A stretch of 64,000 nucleotides of DNA from the NCBI GenBank assembly GCA_023055355.1, contig JALJCS010000002.1:77023001-77087000 (forward strand). Reading direction: 5' to 3'. How positions within the stretch are numbered: position 1 is the stretch's first letter; every line of letters begins with the position of its first letter. This document shows, one piece after another, positions 36,529 through 50,900 of this stretch. The stretch is from Agelaius tricolor (Eukaryota > Chordata > Aves > Passeriformes > Icteridae). The notes below the pieces were generated by a model, which made no database searches, was not told where the DNA came from, and worked only from the letters and a program-made list of their open reading frames with translations. Both the position numbers and the translations under genes were made by a program.

Positions 36529-39500
36529 TCTCTTTGTTTAGAATTATCATGGAAAGTTATTTGGAGGTTGTGTACTCAATGCCTGCAGCTGTACATAGAA
36601 AATTCCTCCTCCCTTCCCAAGTCAGGAGGTATGAACACAGCTGTTATAAACAAGCCTTTGTAGGGACAAACAACATTTCTGGAATCAGCATTAATTACCT
36701 TGATATTAAATAAAATAAACCTTTCTTTGGGGTACCAGTAAATAGGAGAAAAGACTCCTGATTGCATCTTCCTTCACTGAACCTCACAAACAAATGTCAG
36801 CAATTGACAAAGATTAGTAGAAGCTTGATATCCAAGCCTGGTTGTTGAAAAAATCTGAATAATTAATTTCTTCTGGCACAGGTTTACTCAATTCTTTCTC
36901 TTTTATCTTTGTTACTCATTCCTTTTTTTTCTGTTCTTCCTGCTCTTTAACCAAGAGTTTCTGTTCTACCTCCAGCTAGAGACCAGTGTTGTTGGTTCTT
37001 TCTTCATGATCTCATTCACATACAACAACAATGTCAATGAAAAATATTGGCTCATCCCTGCACAGCTTAGTATTCTGCCTCCCAGCCCAATCTCTGAATC
37101 TTTTTTATTTTTTTATCCTCCTCTGAAAGCAAAACTGGAAGGAAACAGTTACAGATGGAAATAGGAATTACAGGGATGAATGCTTGAAAAAACCTCCAAG
37201 TAGGACAAAAAATGCCTAGAGAATTCTGTCCAAAATTAAAGATAATGCCAAAAAACTAAGCCATAAATTTACCTCTTTAATGTAATTACTTAGAAGTTTA
37301 CCAAAAAGACCAAAAAGACCTCTGTTCATATTGAAAATGAGGGTGAGAGATCTGTATCAGTGGCTGGAATGGGAAAAGAGTGGCCCTCCTGTTTCATTAT
37401 AATCACATTTGTTGCCTGGGTGTGTTTCATTTGGCATGACTCAACAGATAATTAAACTAAGACGATGTTATTTAAAGATTTTATTTGATCCTTTTAGATA
37501 CTAACTGAGTTAGCATTTGTTCTACTGAAAGAAGATGTGTTCCTTTTCCATTACTGATGATCAGTTCTGGAAGGACCTTACTGCATGAAGCAGATCCAGA
37601 CACGAGTGACAGTTTTCAAGTTTTCTGTTTTCAAGAAGGAACTACTGACCCACCACATGTTTTAGTGATATTGGGCAGTCTGCAGCATGTATGTAATATA
37701 CATGAAAACATCTTTCATCTCTTTATTCCCTTTTATGAAAATATCCAAAAAACATTCTGGTACATGAATGGAAATTCAGGTGGAGTGTTAGGACTTGAAT
37801 TGCAAGAGAGTTCTTCAGAAGTCCTGCTCAGAGTTGATCACTTACCTACATGTGTTTGGAGATCATGTAATTTTTGTTTGGGTGCTCAGGACCCATAACC
37901 CAGTTGAGATTATTGGAACTTCGTGAATGATGAATCCTTAAACTTGGTAAACTCCTCAGCAGTCAATGTAATAGGATGGTTTGAGGAAATTCAGAGGACC
38001 TCCATAAAATTAGAGGACCTCTTTTATTACCAATGCAGTTGTGTTTCTTTTGCTCTAAACAAACAATTCCAAGTAATCTCTTAGGTAGATATTTATTACA
38101 GAGAAAAGAATTCTGATGTTCAGAATATTAATCAAAAGCAATTCTGAGTGTGAAAATTCTGTTATATTCTAAGGTTATCTCTATCTGAGGCCAAAAGACA
38201 AAACATCTCTTACAGATGTTAAGAGAACTCTGAAAGGATTTCCCCTTTTTAAACAGGATTAGATTACCTGGAGGTGCATTTTATGTGTTAAGGGATATGA
38301 TAAGAAAGTCAAGGACTTTAAGGTTAAAATATTTAATGAAAAGCAGCATGAAATTTGTCTTTCTAGTTTTCTGGATAATCCATGTCTTACAATTCTGAAA
38401 AATAATTTCAAGTATTTGATGAACACAGTTTGGTCGAGTGGTCTTCACACATGAGTGAAGAATGTTAAAGCAATAGTATACTAAATTTGATATATTGTTA
38501 TAAAACAAGACTATTGTAATTGATTTAACCTTGTTTTGTGAGAACATGACATCACTGTGGAAATTTTGAAACAAATCTCTAATGTGGTCCTGTCCTGGGC
38601 TAGCTTTGTCAGCAGAGCTTTCATTTTGGATGTAGACTGTATAAGGGTGATCTCACAAGATGTAACACTCTGAAGATTTTTTTATTGTGTTGTTGAGTTT
38701 ATAACTTCAGTGGAGCACTCAGTGATTTAGCATAGGACAGGGCAAGGTAAGAGCCAGATGGACTATTTTTATTAGGGAAGAGCATATGTCAGAAAAACAC
38801 TTGATAAACCAGAAAAATTTGTAGTGTATCTTTTCTTCTGCACTTATTTTCTCCCATGATGAAGACTCATGAAATATTGGATGGGTTTATTTTTTCTATC
38901 TCTATTTCTTTGGGCAAATCCAGACTGGTGATTCAGAATTTGAAGCCTGATGCTGTGAATTGTGCTGGTGACATTACAACACTCTACCTAACAGAATCAT
39001 ACCAAAGCATGATAGCACTTTCTTGATAACTGAGGTTTGCATTGATTTTATTATATTTTTGTTGAATTTAATGATCTACTGGCATAAGTACTGGTAGGAA
39101 CTGAAGGAGATCCAAGGGCCTCCACTCAATTTTCTAGTTATGTTTATTTTTAAAAGCAATGTGGTCTTCTTAAAAAAAAGGTATAAACTTGGGCTATAAC
39201 TTTTAATATATTGACTTACAAGGTGCCTGACACGTGAAGTGATAACAGCCTATTTTCATCCCTTTCTGTCTATGTTCCATGAGGCTGTTTATGGTGCAAT
39301 CACTTAATCGTTTGTTTTATAACTTAGAAAGGCTAAGAGCAGAAGGTGTTATTACATCAGATAAAGTGTTGCTATGTAGTGCAGATGCCATGCTAGTACA
39401 AGATGCACAGTCTATGGGGACATCCTCCCATATGGTCTGTGGTAAGCTAAACTCTTGGCTGATGCTGATGCCCACTATATTTTGTGTTTTTCTGAATGTG

Positions 39501-42500
39501 AATGCCGATTTTTAAAACTTGAGTAAGCATTTATTTAAAATGTATCTTCTGGATGGCTGATTGAGTGTTGATTTTGGCAAGCTCTCTAACATATTCAGTT
39601 TTTTTTTTCTTGTATGTCCACTGAAATTTAAAATGCATATGAAACCTATTAGGATAAAATAAGATTGTCTTTTTACAAATGGTATGTTTTTATTCCACTC
39701 TCTGTTTGTGTATTGAGCTTTTATATTCAAAGTGTTGCAGCATATTTTACTTCTATGCCTGAATCTTGAAATGCTTGTACTAGCTCAATATAAGTGATGG
39801 CAGCTGCAAAATTTTAGATAATCCTGGAGGATAGCACTGTTTGAATCTTCCAGAATTATCTATGTATGTTTATTTCAGATTGTTCAGAATATGATTACTA
39901 GTCAGGTTTCTATAAGTAGGGAACCAAAAATAGTCTGCTTTACCATATTCTTGGGATTGCTATGTTTGCTTTTTTATGTTTTGTTTTGTGTTATTTTCCA
40001 ACCTTAATATCTAACCAGAAGGATATTGCAAGGAGCTACCTGTGACTGGTTGAAAAGGGTATAAATGCCTACAAAATGAAACGTGCTGTTAGGAACCAGT
40101 TTTTGATATTTTTCTTGATTTTATAACTTCAAATAGAAACATGCTGCTATTTCAAAGAAGGAAAATGTAAGCAATTCTTAAATTGCAGTTTTCATCAGGT
40201 TGTTTTGTTTTTATCTATTTTTTGTATTTCCAGTTAGTATCACATAGTTCTATCTATGTGACTGATGAGGTTTGAGAAGTGTCTTGAATGTTTTTTTGTC
40301 TAAGGGAAAAGATACTTTTTGGGGGAGAATCCCCATGGCCCTACCTACCTTTGGTGAAACATACTGCATCAGTTGAAGTTAACTAATGTATTTTCCTGTA
40401 AGAAGGTGAAGGCAGAGTTAAAATTTAAAAAAAAAAAAGTGATTTTGCTTTCTCATCCTGAGATTTTAAAAACCTTTATTATTTAAATAGACAAAGCTGT
40501 TTTTTTCACTGTGATATCTAGAAATTACTGACTAAGGTGAACCTGTTCTAAAATATTTAAAAAGCTCACTATGGCTTCCTGTTTGTTTTGTTGGGTTTTT
40601 TTTCTTTTCCTTCTTCCCTTTTTCTGTTCTCCACTTTCTACCATTATCTGTTTGCCTTACTCCCTTTTCCACAGAACTTGACCTAACATTCTACTGCCAG
40701 AATGCTTTTATAACTTCCCTGTGTCCCCAAACCTTCTGCTTCTTCTTTCCCTTTCCTTCCTGAACGTTACCTCCTAATCTTTATTACTCCTTTCATTGTA
40801 TTTCCATTTGTCATTGTCCATGTCCCTCCCTGGACACTGTCACATTAGCTACATTATTCTGTTCTCCATTTGCAATACCCTGTCCCAGCTGATGAAGTTT
40901 TGATAACATCTCAAATGAGACTATGGGATGAAGCAACTGCAGAACATACCCTGTGTGACTGCAGGCACAGCAGGTGAAGCAGATATCAAAGCATAGCAGA
41001 GAAATGTTTAAGAAAAGTAAGCACTCCACAGGTAGATCTGGCAAAAGCTATTTCAATAATACATTGGCATACCAATATATGCTTAAAAATTTAGAACAGA
41101 CAAATTTCTGCAAAAGAGTGCATGGGGAAGGGGTGAAGAGAAAGCTTTTGTGTTAAGCTCATCCATATACACTGGAGAGAAACATGCAGTAGTGCCCATT
41201 TTCTTGTTCTGTAACAGCAATAGACAACCTGCACTGCTTATCCCAGAGCTCATCAGCTAAAGGCAGCTGTACCCAACCCTCTGACCTAAACTTATCTTGT
41301 CTGGGCTAAACTGTGGCTGATGAGCTACTGAAAAGTTTAATCCCACAGTACCAGCTAGATAAAGCTATTATTCTATGACTTACTATTGGAAAAACTTTAC
41401 TTTTCTGCCTGTAAGTGACTGCTGAGTCAAATACATGTAATTCAGAGATGGACTGCAGTTCCATAAATATGATGCACTTCTTGCCTACTACAAAGTGAAA
41501 CACCTTGGACCAGCTCCAGTTTTCTACTGAAACAAAATACATGGAAGATTTTATTATAATTTTTAATATGCTAGGCTATTTAGACGAAGTATTTTTTTTT
41601 AATAATATTGTTACACAGGGGCACGCACACAAGAATTTTTGTTGTGAATAATACCTCTGTAAAAATGGGAAATTTTTTTCAGTGTAATAATAACAGAACT
41701 CAGCAATTGTCCTCAAGGTCACTCTGTCTTCCTTTTCCAAATGCCTTTGAAGATCTATATCTGCAAGTGACTAGAGTTATGTATTTGTAAGGAAGCTTGT
41801 AATTGGCTCCATATATCATTCATTTGCAACATATTATGCATGCAGTATTATTTGTCTGGTTAATTTTTTCTTTGAGACAGAAATAATTCTTAAATACTAA
41901 TTATTCCTTACTTTTTTTTTCTTCTCTCTCTTAATAGAAGTCAGTCTTCAGGGCATGAGCACAGCAGTGTTTGTTACTATATTAGCAGTACAAGAACCAG
42001 CCCCATCTTTTTATTCACGTCCTCAAAGATAATGTAATCAGACTACTTTGATTGCAGTGTAGCCAGAAGACAAACAGATATTAGTCTGTCATGATATATT
42101 ATTAAGTAATAGCATGTCAGACATCAAATCAGGCTCAGCTACCGAGTGTTATCTTCTGCTGGGTTTTAGTTTTCAAATCCCCCACACCTAGGATGGGTCA
42201 CTGCAATTGTAGTGTGATATTACGATTCCTAAAATCACTATTTCTGTGGAGTACACATTGATTTTGCTTCTTTTCTTATAATATTGATGCATTTGAAAAG
42301 CAATCACTATTCTTAGAGTTATGCAACTATCAGTCAAATGGTGGTAGCATGCAGACAGAGATATTTGGAAATGTCAAGACACTGCAAATTGATGTTACTC
42401 TTGTTAAACAAATGCAGACATGCAAATTTCACTTCTGATCAAGGCACAAGGAGAAAAATCAATGCTTTCCAAATATATACCAATGTAAATTTGTATCTCT

Positions 42501-44340
42501 GTCTTCTCTTACTTAATTTCTTACTTAGTTTCTAGTGGGTTATTGCAGTTAGTGCACTGAAAAATGTGAACATGCATTGATAATTTTCTTACCTGAAAGG
42601 GATAGAAGAGCACTGCTAAAGACAAAATATTTTTTCCTTTAAATTCTTGGCTTATATTTGAAATTGTTTACTCCATATCTGAATGTATAGATTTCTGAGA
42701 TTATGGAGTTCAAAACACATATGTTTTATGCACTTTACACATTGAAATATCCATTTTATTTAATAATAGACAGCTATTCTTATAAAAATATAAATGAGAA
42801 TAATTTGCATGGTTAAGAATCAGCACTTGACTGAAATAAGACAATAAAGGGAAGCAAATTATGTTTGATGGGTAATGGGTTTGGTAATAATGACCTCTAG
42901 ACTAGTCTTTGAAAGGGTTTTATGTGATGTGTGCTCAGATACTAGAACCATACTAATATAATGCATAAGGTATCATTTTCTGAGAATTTAGCTATACTTT
43001 GAGCAGTTGTTTGAAATATCATTTGCAGAAGAGAAATGAGACCCTAAAATAAATGCTGCAGATTAAAAGAGTGGTACAGGGCTCTCAGATCTCAAAGGAT
43101 TTGCAAATTCAGATGATAAGTATCACTTGCAACATAACTGATATATGGACAGCTGTATGGGAAATTAAGACAGTTTTTAGCCTTTGTTCTAATGCAAACA
43201 CCACCTTCTCCCCATTCCTTTGAAACGAAAAGGCTTTGTACTTTTCTATGGGATTCACTAAATAGTTCTATAGGCAGATATATATAGCCTTTATGGAATG
43301 ATCTTCAAATGTTGATACGACAGAGAGTGGGTTCACATAATCACAAGTTTTGATTCTTTTATGAGCTTAACCCTTTAGTTTTGCAGGTTGCATAAATATA
43401 CTTAGCAAAACATGGCACTATTTTACAGAAGCATTCCCACAGTTCCATCAGGAAGCTTTAGTAGGAAGAGAGTGCACATTCAGAAAATTTCCATTTGAAG
43501 ATATTATGTGCTTGGTATCTCGTGATGAAAGCCACTGTGTTGCAAATGGTTTGTTTGTTTTTTCCTCTCTTAGAGGGGCTGATATTTATACTAATTATAT
43601 AAGATTTTTTTTCTTAGCTCTTAAGGAAAAGAAATATTTTTCTCCTCTGCAGAGCAACCGTATTTGCAGAACAGGTTTACATTGCATATACATACTACAA
43701 AGCATTCATTTATTTGTCTTTGATACACTTTATCCACTCTTTTTTCTACCACTTACTTTTTACCCAGCATGCTGTGAAACAGTGAACCATTGCAGATGCT
43801 TTTGAGTAGTTCTTGCTTTTATTATACCCTTTTTTCATTTTTTTTTTCTTTTTTACATTTTACATAGTCAAATACAAAGAACTCTTTAGAAATTGAGTCA
43901 AAAGGACAGAGGTACTTGCTTTCTGGAGTTTTGGAGCCTGGAAGAGAATTTTATGTTCCTTAAAAGTTACTAAAACTGAATTAATATGTCTCAAAATGCT
44001 CTGTAAACATAAATGGGTTTAATTATTCCTTTGTGGCATTCCTATGAAAAAATACTGTGAACATTTTTGCACTGAACTTTCCTTTCAACTTTTTATGCAC
44101 CTGTGTGCTTAAGAGTTATGAAAAAAAGGAGATATTTACACTTTTGACAATTCTATTCTCAATGCATATATCTGATATTATTCTCTATCTTTAAATAGCT
44201 AAAATGAGAAGTGTAACTGCTCTGAGGTCATTTTTTGATGTTTGAATGGAGAAGGAGCATAGTCAAATATTCAGGAAACTTTTGGCTTGCTTTTCTGTAT
44301 TGTACTGAATTTCAAAACTCAGGCAGTTTTGAACCAAGTT
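36529..44340. other. Intronic sequence, no gene recognised
   Basis: Nearly 8 kb of AT-rich sequence. The longest frame (37557-37898, +, 113 codons) has no family resemblance and no splice-site support. A pyrimidine-rich stretch lies at about 40600-40830, a T run at 39599-39609, and a 10-bp tandem (CCAAAAAGA) near 37301-37320. Confidence 0.5.
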
Positions 44341-44410
44341 ACAGAATCATAGAATTATAGAATATTTTGGTTTGAAAGATTTTTAAAGTTCATCTAGCTC
44401 AGTGATCCAT
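44341..44410 (-). mobile_element. CR1 LINE 3' terminus, inverted, diverged
   Basis: ACAGAATCATAGAATTATAG, then AATATTTTGGTTTGAAAGATTTTTAAAGTTCATCTAG, is a recognisable reverse-complemented CR1 end with several substitutions. Similarity is lost after about 44410. Confidence 0.75.
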
Positions 44411-44734
44411 TCTAGGTCACTCAGGTAAAATGCCACTACATGAGTGGGACAAAGTCTTGCCTAAGATTAATTGTATTCACCCCTCAGCGAGATGCAGGAG
44501 TGAAAGCGTTTCTTTCCCTCCAGTATTACAAGGTCCTTGTGCAAGCAAATCTTTAATCTTCCCAGTGCCCTGTATTAGCCTTAGACACGACTGCTTCTGC
44601 AGTCTGTGTGCTGGTACTAACCTTCAACTTTTCCACAGGAAATTCTCAGCTTTTCCAATAGACCTGTTGGCTTAGATAACATCAATTGCATTCTTCGTAT
44701 TCTGACAGTATGCATTCTGACAGCCTAATGGAAC

Positions 44735-44880
44735 ATCTACAGTACACAATTCTGGGCAATATTATTAAGATACAGTTAATGAAGATAGTATTTAGAGAAT
44801 GAGGTGAACTGTTTAGCTTGGGAGGAATACTCAGGCAAAATCACTTTATAACATGTTCATAATTGAACACCACTCCTGAT
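44735..44880 (+). mobile_element. Possible old CR1 fragment
   Basis: CAGTACACAATTCTGGGCAA and, later, GAACTGTTTAGCTTGGGAGG with CTCAGG resemble, in order, the CR1 segments for 'GTGTCCAGTTCTGG' and 'CTGTTCAGCCTGGAGAAG...CTCAGG'. The match is weak and partly guesswork. Confidence 0.3.
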
Positions 44881-47519
44881 TATACCTATATGAGTTTTAA
44901 TGGGCATGGTATGCTGTAGAGTCTGAAGCTTATATTCTAATTAAAACTTCTGAAAAGGTCTGACAGTAGGAATTGCGACTATTTCATAACCTAGTCATCT
45001 TCTTGATCTATTTGAAAACACTTTACTGCTGAAGAATGGTTTTAGGAAAGTCAGCCAGGGCTTATTACTTACATGACTGATGTTTTAGTTGTTGACCTTG
45101 AACATTATGGCTCGGTGCTCCACGTTTAATTACACAGCCAAGTGCTGCAAAATGCAGGTGTTTGATTAGGCAATCTAGAATTTAACTTCTGACTGCCTAA
45201 AATACTATGAATGGTAGAGGTTCTTTTTTGTGCAGTCAGAATGATTAGCTGCCAAAACGTAATTCTTTATTAACAGAGATGGTGGTTTACCTCTAAATAT
45301 TACAAATAAGATGTTGATTTATGGTGAAGAGGTAAGGGGGTTTTATTGTGCTTGTGTAGTTTTTGAAAATATGAAAAAGTAATTAAACCACTAATACAAG
45401 CAGACATTAAAAAATAAAGTTGGGATGTAGTAATTTGTATCCTCATATAACTTGGATTTACTCAGCAGGTGAAGATGGCTGTAGCCTTCCTCTTTAGTTC
45501 TGCTACACAGTCTAAGTGATGCACTTGCTTGACTGTATTGCCTCTCCATATTTTCTGCCTGTCTCCCATCTGCCAACCTTTCCCAGACTGTGGCAGCATC
45601 CATCCTGGTACCACTGTCCTGCATGCTCTTCCAGATGGTGATGAGATCCCAGCCCTTACCGCTGATGCTCTGTCTGTAGCAAGAGCAAATGACAAATTGT
45701 TACTGAATTTTATGCCCAAAAATATGTATCTAGTTTTCAATGTTGCTTAAGTCACATCATTTTTAATTGAAATACAACTGTCCTTTATTCAAGATAAGTT
45801 TCTAGAAATTGAAAGTGGCCAGTCCCTGCAGAACTCGGTGCTTCATTGTGATTACAGAGGAGCATTCTCAAATACTCACATTAATCTTTGGAGCTGCTAC
45901 TTGTGCTGCCTGTCTGGTGTTGCTTGCCTTCAAACGGTGTGTAAAGACATTTATTTTTCAAAGGTGCATCTGGTATCTGCCAGGAATTTGGAGAATTTGG
46001 AATGGGTTGCAGATATATTCTAATATGTGTATCAGATTTCTTAATATTATCAATCAAAAATTATTTTCAGTTAAGATAATTGTCTGCATTCACTGATGAG
46101 GGCAGTACTTCAGCAAAATGATTCTAGCCATAGTTGTCTCTTGGCTGTGTGCAAGCTGGATCAAGATTACTGGGGAAAATGTGAGAGAAACAAGCTTTCT
46201 GGATCCCATACTGACAGCTTGAGAGGGGCTGGAGGTGGGAGTGGTGTGCTTTGTTATAATCTTGTTACTAGTAAACTGATAAATGCCACTAAAATGCAGT
46301 AAACACTGATATATGAGGTGCTGTTTTTGCAGCACCATTCCTTGGGGTTTACTGGCCCCTTAAAATTGGCTGTGCTCATTGGTTTGAGAAGTGTATTTTG
46401 TTGTTCTACATTCTATAACCAGATGATGGCTAAGGTGCTGCCTGGGCTTGCAGTTCTTTGGGGGTGTTTTTTCCATGTGTGAGTCTGTCTTTCATCCTTA
46501 TTTTGAATATGATTTTTGCTAAGACTGTGAGAGTTAACTTTTCTACAAGTGAACTATTGCTTGGTTTGGGAAGATGTGTGAGAGAAAAGCAGTACTATTG
46601 ACATTGATTCCCTTTGGGAAAAGCGTGAATGTTCTTTAGTCAGGCCATTCTCTCTGAGCAGCTCTCTGGCCAGAAATCCAGTCGCAAATGACAGGACCAT
46701 TAGAGTAAAAAGAACTGAAACAGCAGAAGAAAGGACATTTTAAAAGGAGCATGCTGTCTGAACAAAGAAGGTTGCTTTTGCCCAGAAATGTCATAGGAAA
46801 GGGGAAAGTGAAGTAGCTTCTGGATAAGCATAAAGTTCATTAGAAGTTTCAGAAGTAAAATTATATTCAGGAACCTATTGTTACCTTAAGGAACTTACTT
46901 CTCCCTCAAGACTCACTTTTTTTTTCCCCACATTTTCACATTTTTCTTCTTTTTCAGAATAGCATTTTTGTGTATTCTAGAAATTCCACTGCTGAGGCTG
47001 AATTCTTTCTGTCTGTTACCAACTTGTTGTTTCAAAAATTAATGATAAGCCAGCATCTCTGATATAGCTGTGTTTTCTAGGAGAAATATATTCAATTAAC
47101 TGTGGTGCTTAGGAGGCTTGAAAGGCTGTTTCAGAGTTGAGGCAGCTGAATCTGAAGATCCTGCTCACCTGGAATAGTGTCAGATTAGAATTTGCATTGT
47201 GAGAGCCAAACCTAACCATGGTTTTCACCCACTGCTTAAACAGAGGGAACTTTATAGTGTGTCAAGGTCTGTGCATTCTATCACACAGACTAGCTTTCAA
47301 TGAGAGCAGCAGAGCTGAACCAAGCTGTGATAGAGGGCTTGGTTTTAACGTTATCAAGGATGAACCCATTGAAAATATCTAGTTGTTGGATAAACGCTGA
47401 AAGGGAGAAAAAACCCAAAAGCTATATAATGGATTTTAGTAAGTTGAACAGGGAAGAGATTATAGGCTTGTCATTTTACTCTTTGCATAGTTGAAGAAAA
47501 AGAAAGCAACAGGGTTTAG
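44881..47519. other. Intronic sequence, no gene recognised
   Basis: AT-rich with a slightly GC-richer part at 45470-45690. Opposing short frames there (45462-45740 minus, 45529-45750 plus) have no recognised domain. Confidence 0.5.
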
Positions 47520-47962
47520 GACCACAGCGATTGTCAGAGGGGATGGAGCACCTCTCCTATGAAGACAAGCTGAGAGAGTTGGGGTTTTCCACTGTAGAGA
47601 AGACGAAGCTTTGGGAAGATCTCTTTTTGGTCTTCCAGTACCTTAAGGGGTTTTTTAAAAAAAGGGAGAGGGACTTCTGATATGAGCAGGTAGTGGCAGG
47701 ACAAGGGGCAGTGATTTTAAAATGGAAGACAGCAGGATTAGATTAGATGTTAAGAAGAAGTTCTTTGTTCCAACACTGGAACAGGTTGCTCAGGGAAGCT
47801 GTGGATGTCCCATCCCTTGCCGTGTTCAAGGCCAGGTTGGATGGAGTTTGAGCAACTTGGTCTACTGGTAGTTGCCCCTGCCCATGGCAGGGGGGTTGGA
47901 ACAAGATGGTCTTTAAGGTCCCTTCCAAACCTAAGCATTCTAGAATTCTGTGTTTCTATGAT
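47520..47962 (+). mobile_element. CR1 LINE 3' part
   Basis: Forward CR1: GGAGCACCTCTCCTATGAAG, AAGCTGAGAGAGTTGGGGTT, then GGACAAGGGGCAGTGATTTT, GTTAAGAAGAAGTTCTTTG, CTGGAACAGGTTGCTCAGGG and the terminal GGTCTTTAAGGTCCCTTCC with ATTCTAGAATTCTGTG. The end of ORF2 and the 3' UTR are present, broken by small indels. Confidence 0.93.
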
Positions 47963-50900
47963 TTTAACCATCCACTGAACTCACAAGAAATTAAAAAATT
48001 TTGGTTGCACTTAAAAAGGAAAAATTAATAAAACTTGGGTACTGATATTATTTACAGGAATGCATTATGTTGCAATAGACTATCACATCTCTTTAGTGTA
48101 TGAGTAGATAGTAAAGAAGAATTCCAAATTTTCATAATGAAAAACTGGATGTATGGATAAAGGGATCTGTTTCTTCGCAGTAAAATATATAATGCTGGCT
48201 ACTGTAGCATTTTTTTGCATATAGTTTGCATATGGAACATGGTTCACTTAAGAATTAATCATATAGAGCTTGGAAGTGAAGTTTAGACCTCTTAAAAGAA
48301 ACAAACTAGAAAAAAAATAATGTTCATAATGTTTTGTGTCTGCTAGAATTATGGCCTTCACTGATTTGCAGTAGTAAATCTGTAATGAAACGAAACATTG
48401 CACTAATGGCAAAAGTAGGGGTGTGGACTTCAGCCAGACATGGCATTTTCTCATTTGCTTTTTGTTCCCTACTTTTGCCTTTCTCCTGTCACATAAGAAG
48501 GAGTTTTTTTCAGTGTCTGCAATTAGACGCTTCATACTGTCAAGTGTTCCTACCCAGTTACAGAAAAGAAATTAACTGTGCTACAGGAGTTAACTAGTGC
48601 TTCTCATTCTGCCATGCATCAGTTATATTTGAAGCAAATTGGAGTGGTCTGTCTGCTTTGCAAAAGAGATGATAGTATGCAGTAGCTGTTTCTTGGGTTT
48701 AGCATTTGTCCCAGATAGGAGCAGTATCTCTAACATCACTGCTCAAGCAAATGAGTTTAAGTTTGGAAAAAGATGAATAGGCTGCAGAGTTACTTTGCTC
48801 TTTCACAGGGGTAGAGGGATGCTCCAGATGCATCTTTGTGCATTAGATCTACTTAAAAGGAGTGCTAATAAATCAATTCTCACTCTTAGTGTAGGTGCTT
48901 TACACTGCAAAAGAGGAGAGAAAAACTGTTAGCACTAAGAAACAGTGATTGTAGGAAGACAAATTGGTGTGGGAATTGTGGGCCTGCAGTGTACATGCAG
49001 CTACTTTAAACAGTTTATTCAGAAAGTAAGATTATTTCTTACTCAATCTCCTAAACACAGGTTAATGTTGTGCAGGTTAATATGGGTACATTATTTTTTT
49101 TTCTTCTGTAACAGGAAATTACAATTTCTGACCTTGCAAGTACTGAAGGCAATGAGCAGGGTATACTGGAGTACTTTTAAGTAAGATAAGAATAGATTTT
49201 ATAAGGTTTATTTTAAGGCTTTGAATTTCTGTAGGTCATACATATCCATGTTTTATGCTAACCATGAGCAATGAAAATTTACCCACGGTTGTAATTAAGC
49301 AAAGTCAGGATTCAAAACATGATGTTGCTGTAGTAGACTTAACTGACAATAGCTGAAAGATAGACACTTGCTTTTTCAATTAAGAAGATAAAGTCTTCCC
49401 TTGCCTAAACTACACTTTTAATGTAGTTAGTTACATAGCCACTATATTTCACTATTTGTTTTGAAGCAGAGAGGAAATTTAGTGCCAAAGTGGCACAGCA
49501 GAGCAATGGAGCCAGAAGAGCTGGATTCTCTACTTTGGCCCTAGGCCATCATTGAAAAAAGGAAGACATACTGCTTAGTTAAGATGACCATAAATAAAAT
49601 TTCTGGGCTTTTTTACAATTTTATTTTTATTATAAAACAGTTGAAGACAGTTATGCATCTCTTATGAGACTAGCATAATAATTAACTTTTAGCTTTTCAG
49701 AATAACAACTGAAAAAATGATGAATGTATGCATAGTTTACCAAAGTAACAGTTTTCTAAAAATGTTATTTATCCTAGACTACTAATCTGAAAAAAATGGT
49801 ATTATAGTAGATTTTCAGGTCAGTCTTCTTTAAAAAGATAGATTAAAGGGAACTGAAAATCATCTGATGAATTAGAAATCATCTTCTTTCATAAGACCTC
49901 TCCAGCTATATACAGGTTTAATGGGAAATAAGACTTCACAATTCAGCAGTTCCAGAAGAATTATAAGATTTTATTAAATATCCAGAGGCAGAGGTGTATG
50001 AACATTCTCATGAGCTGCTGTCCTTCATGCACTGACATTGGCTTGTTGGTCAAGTCTTCCTGTGTGGCCTCTGAGTTGCTGTGGAAATGACCCAGCGGGA
50101 GCTTGCACTGACCTGGGGGACTGAGAACTGGCTCAGCAATTATTGCAGTGTAGTTCACAACAACAGTGAAGTGGCCTTGTCTGTACTGTGGGTATAAGAA
50201 AATAGGGAGAATTTAATGTCTGCTTGATAACTACTGCATATCCACAATGGAATTTCATTTTCATTCAGAATTGAGTGATTGTACCCAGTAGAACTCACCA
50301 CAGATAAAAAGAAGATTTGAAGGTCTGTAGATTGTGAATGAAATGTAGATTGCAAGGGTAAAGATTGCCTTAAGAGGCTACAATATCCCAGAAGTATTGA
50401 GGTCAGAGAACCCTTTAACCTGAATGAAAACAGCACGAAGCCCCTGCAGAATGACAATATATATTTGGATGACAGTATATATTTTAATCTGAAAGTGAAT
50501 AAGCACAGTTGTAACAACAAATGACACAAGTAATATCTTAAAATGTTAGGATAAAAGTCTGTTTCAGGTCTAGTTATAGGTCTTTTTCTAATGCAGTTTT
50601 GAAATGTGCCTGGATCTATAATTAAACTGTCTTTTTTTGGAGCAGCCCACAATGGGTATTTTTCATTCAGAGAATGAGAATTGATTCTCTTCCACCAATC
50701 TAATGCTCATGTCTTTGATCTAAACTCAGGACAAATAAAGATTTATACAATTGGATCTACAAATAAAGCAAAAGAAGTGTTACTAGCTACTTACTGAGTA
50801 AGAATTTAAGTATAACTTCACAACAGCAAGAGCTGAAAACAGCTCTTTGTTAATGTTTGAATTCTCCCTTTCTTTCATAAAGTGGCTGTAGGCTCCTTTA

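Noticed and set aside
37557..37898. 113-codon plus-strand frame
   Set aside because: No family resemblance and no supporting signals; expected by chance in 64 kb.
41247..41326. Inverted repeat AGCTCATCAGC ... GCTGATGAGCT
   Set aside because: Eleven-base arms separated by 58 bases can arise by chance in a window of this size.
49490..49560. MIR-like stretch (GGAGCCAGAAGAGCTGGATT)
   Set aside because: Too short and too diverged to support by eye.
50155..50652. 165-codon minus-strand frame
   Set aside because: Low-complexity composition, no domain, no splice or promoter context.
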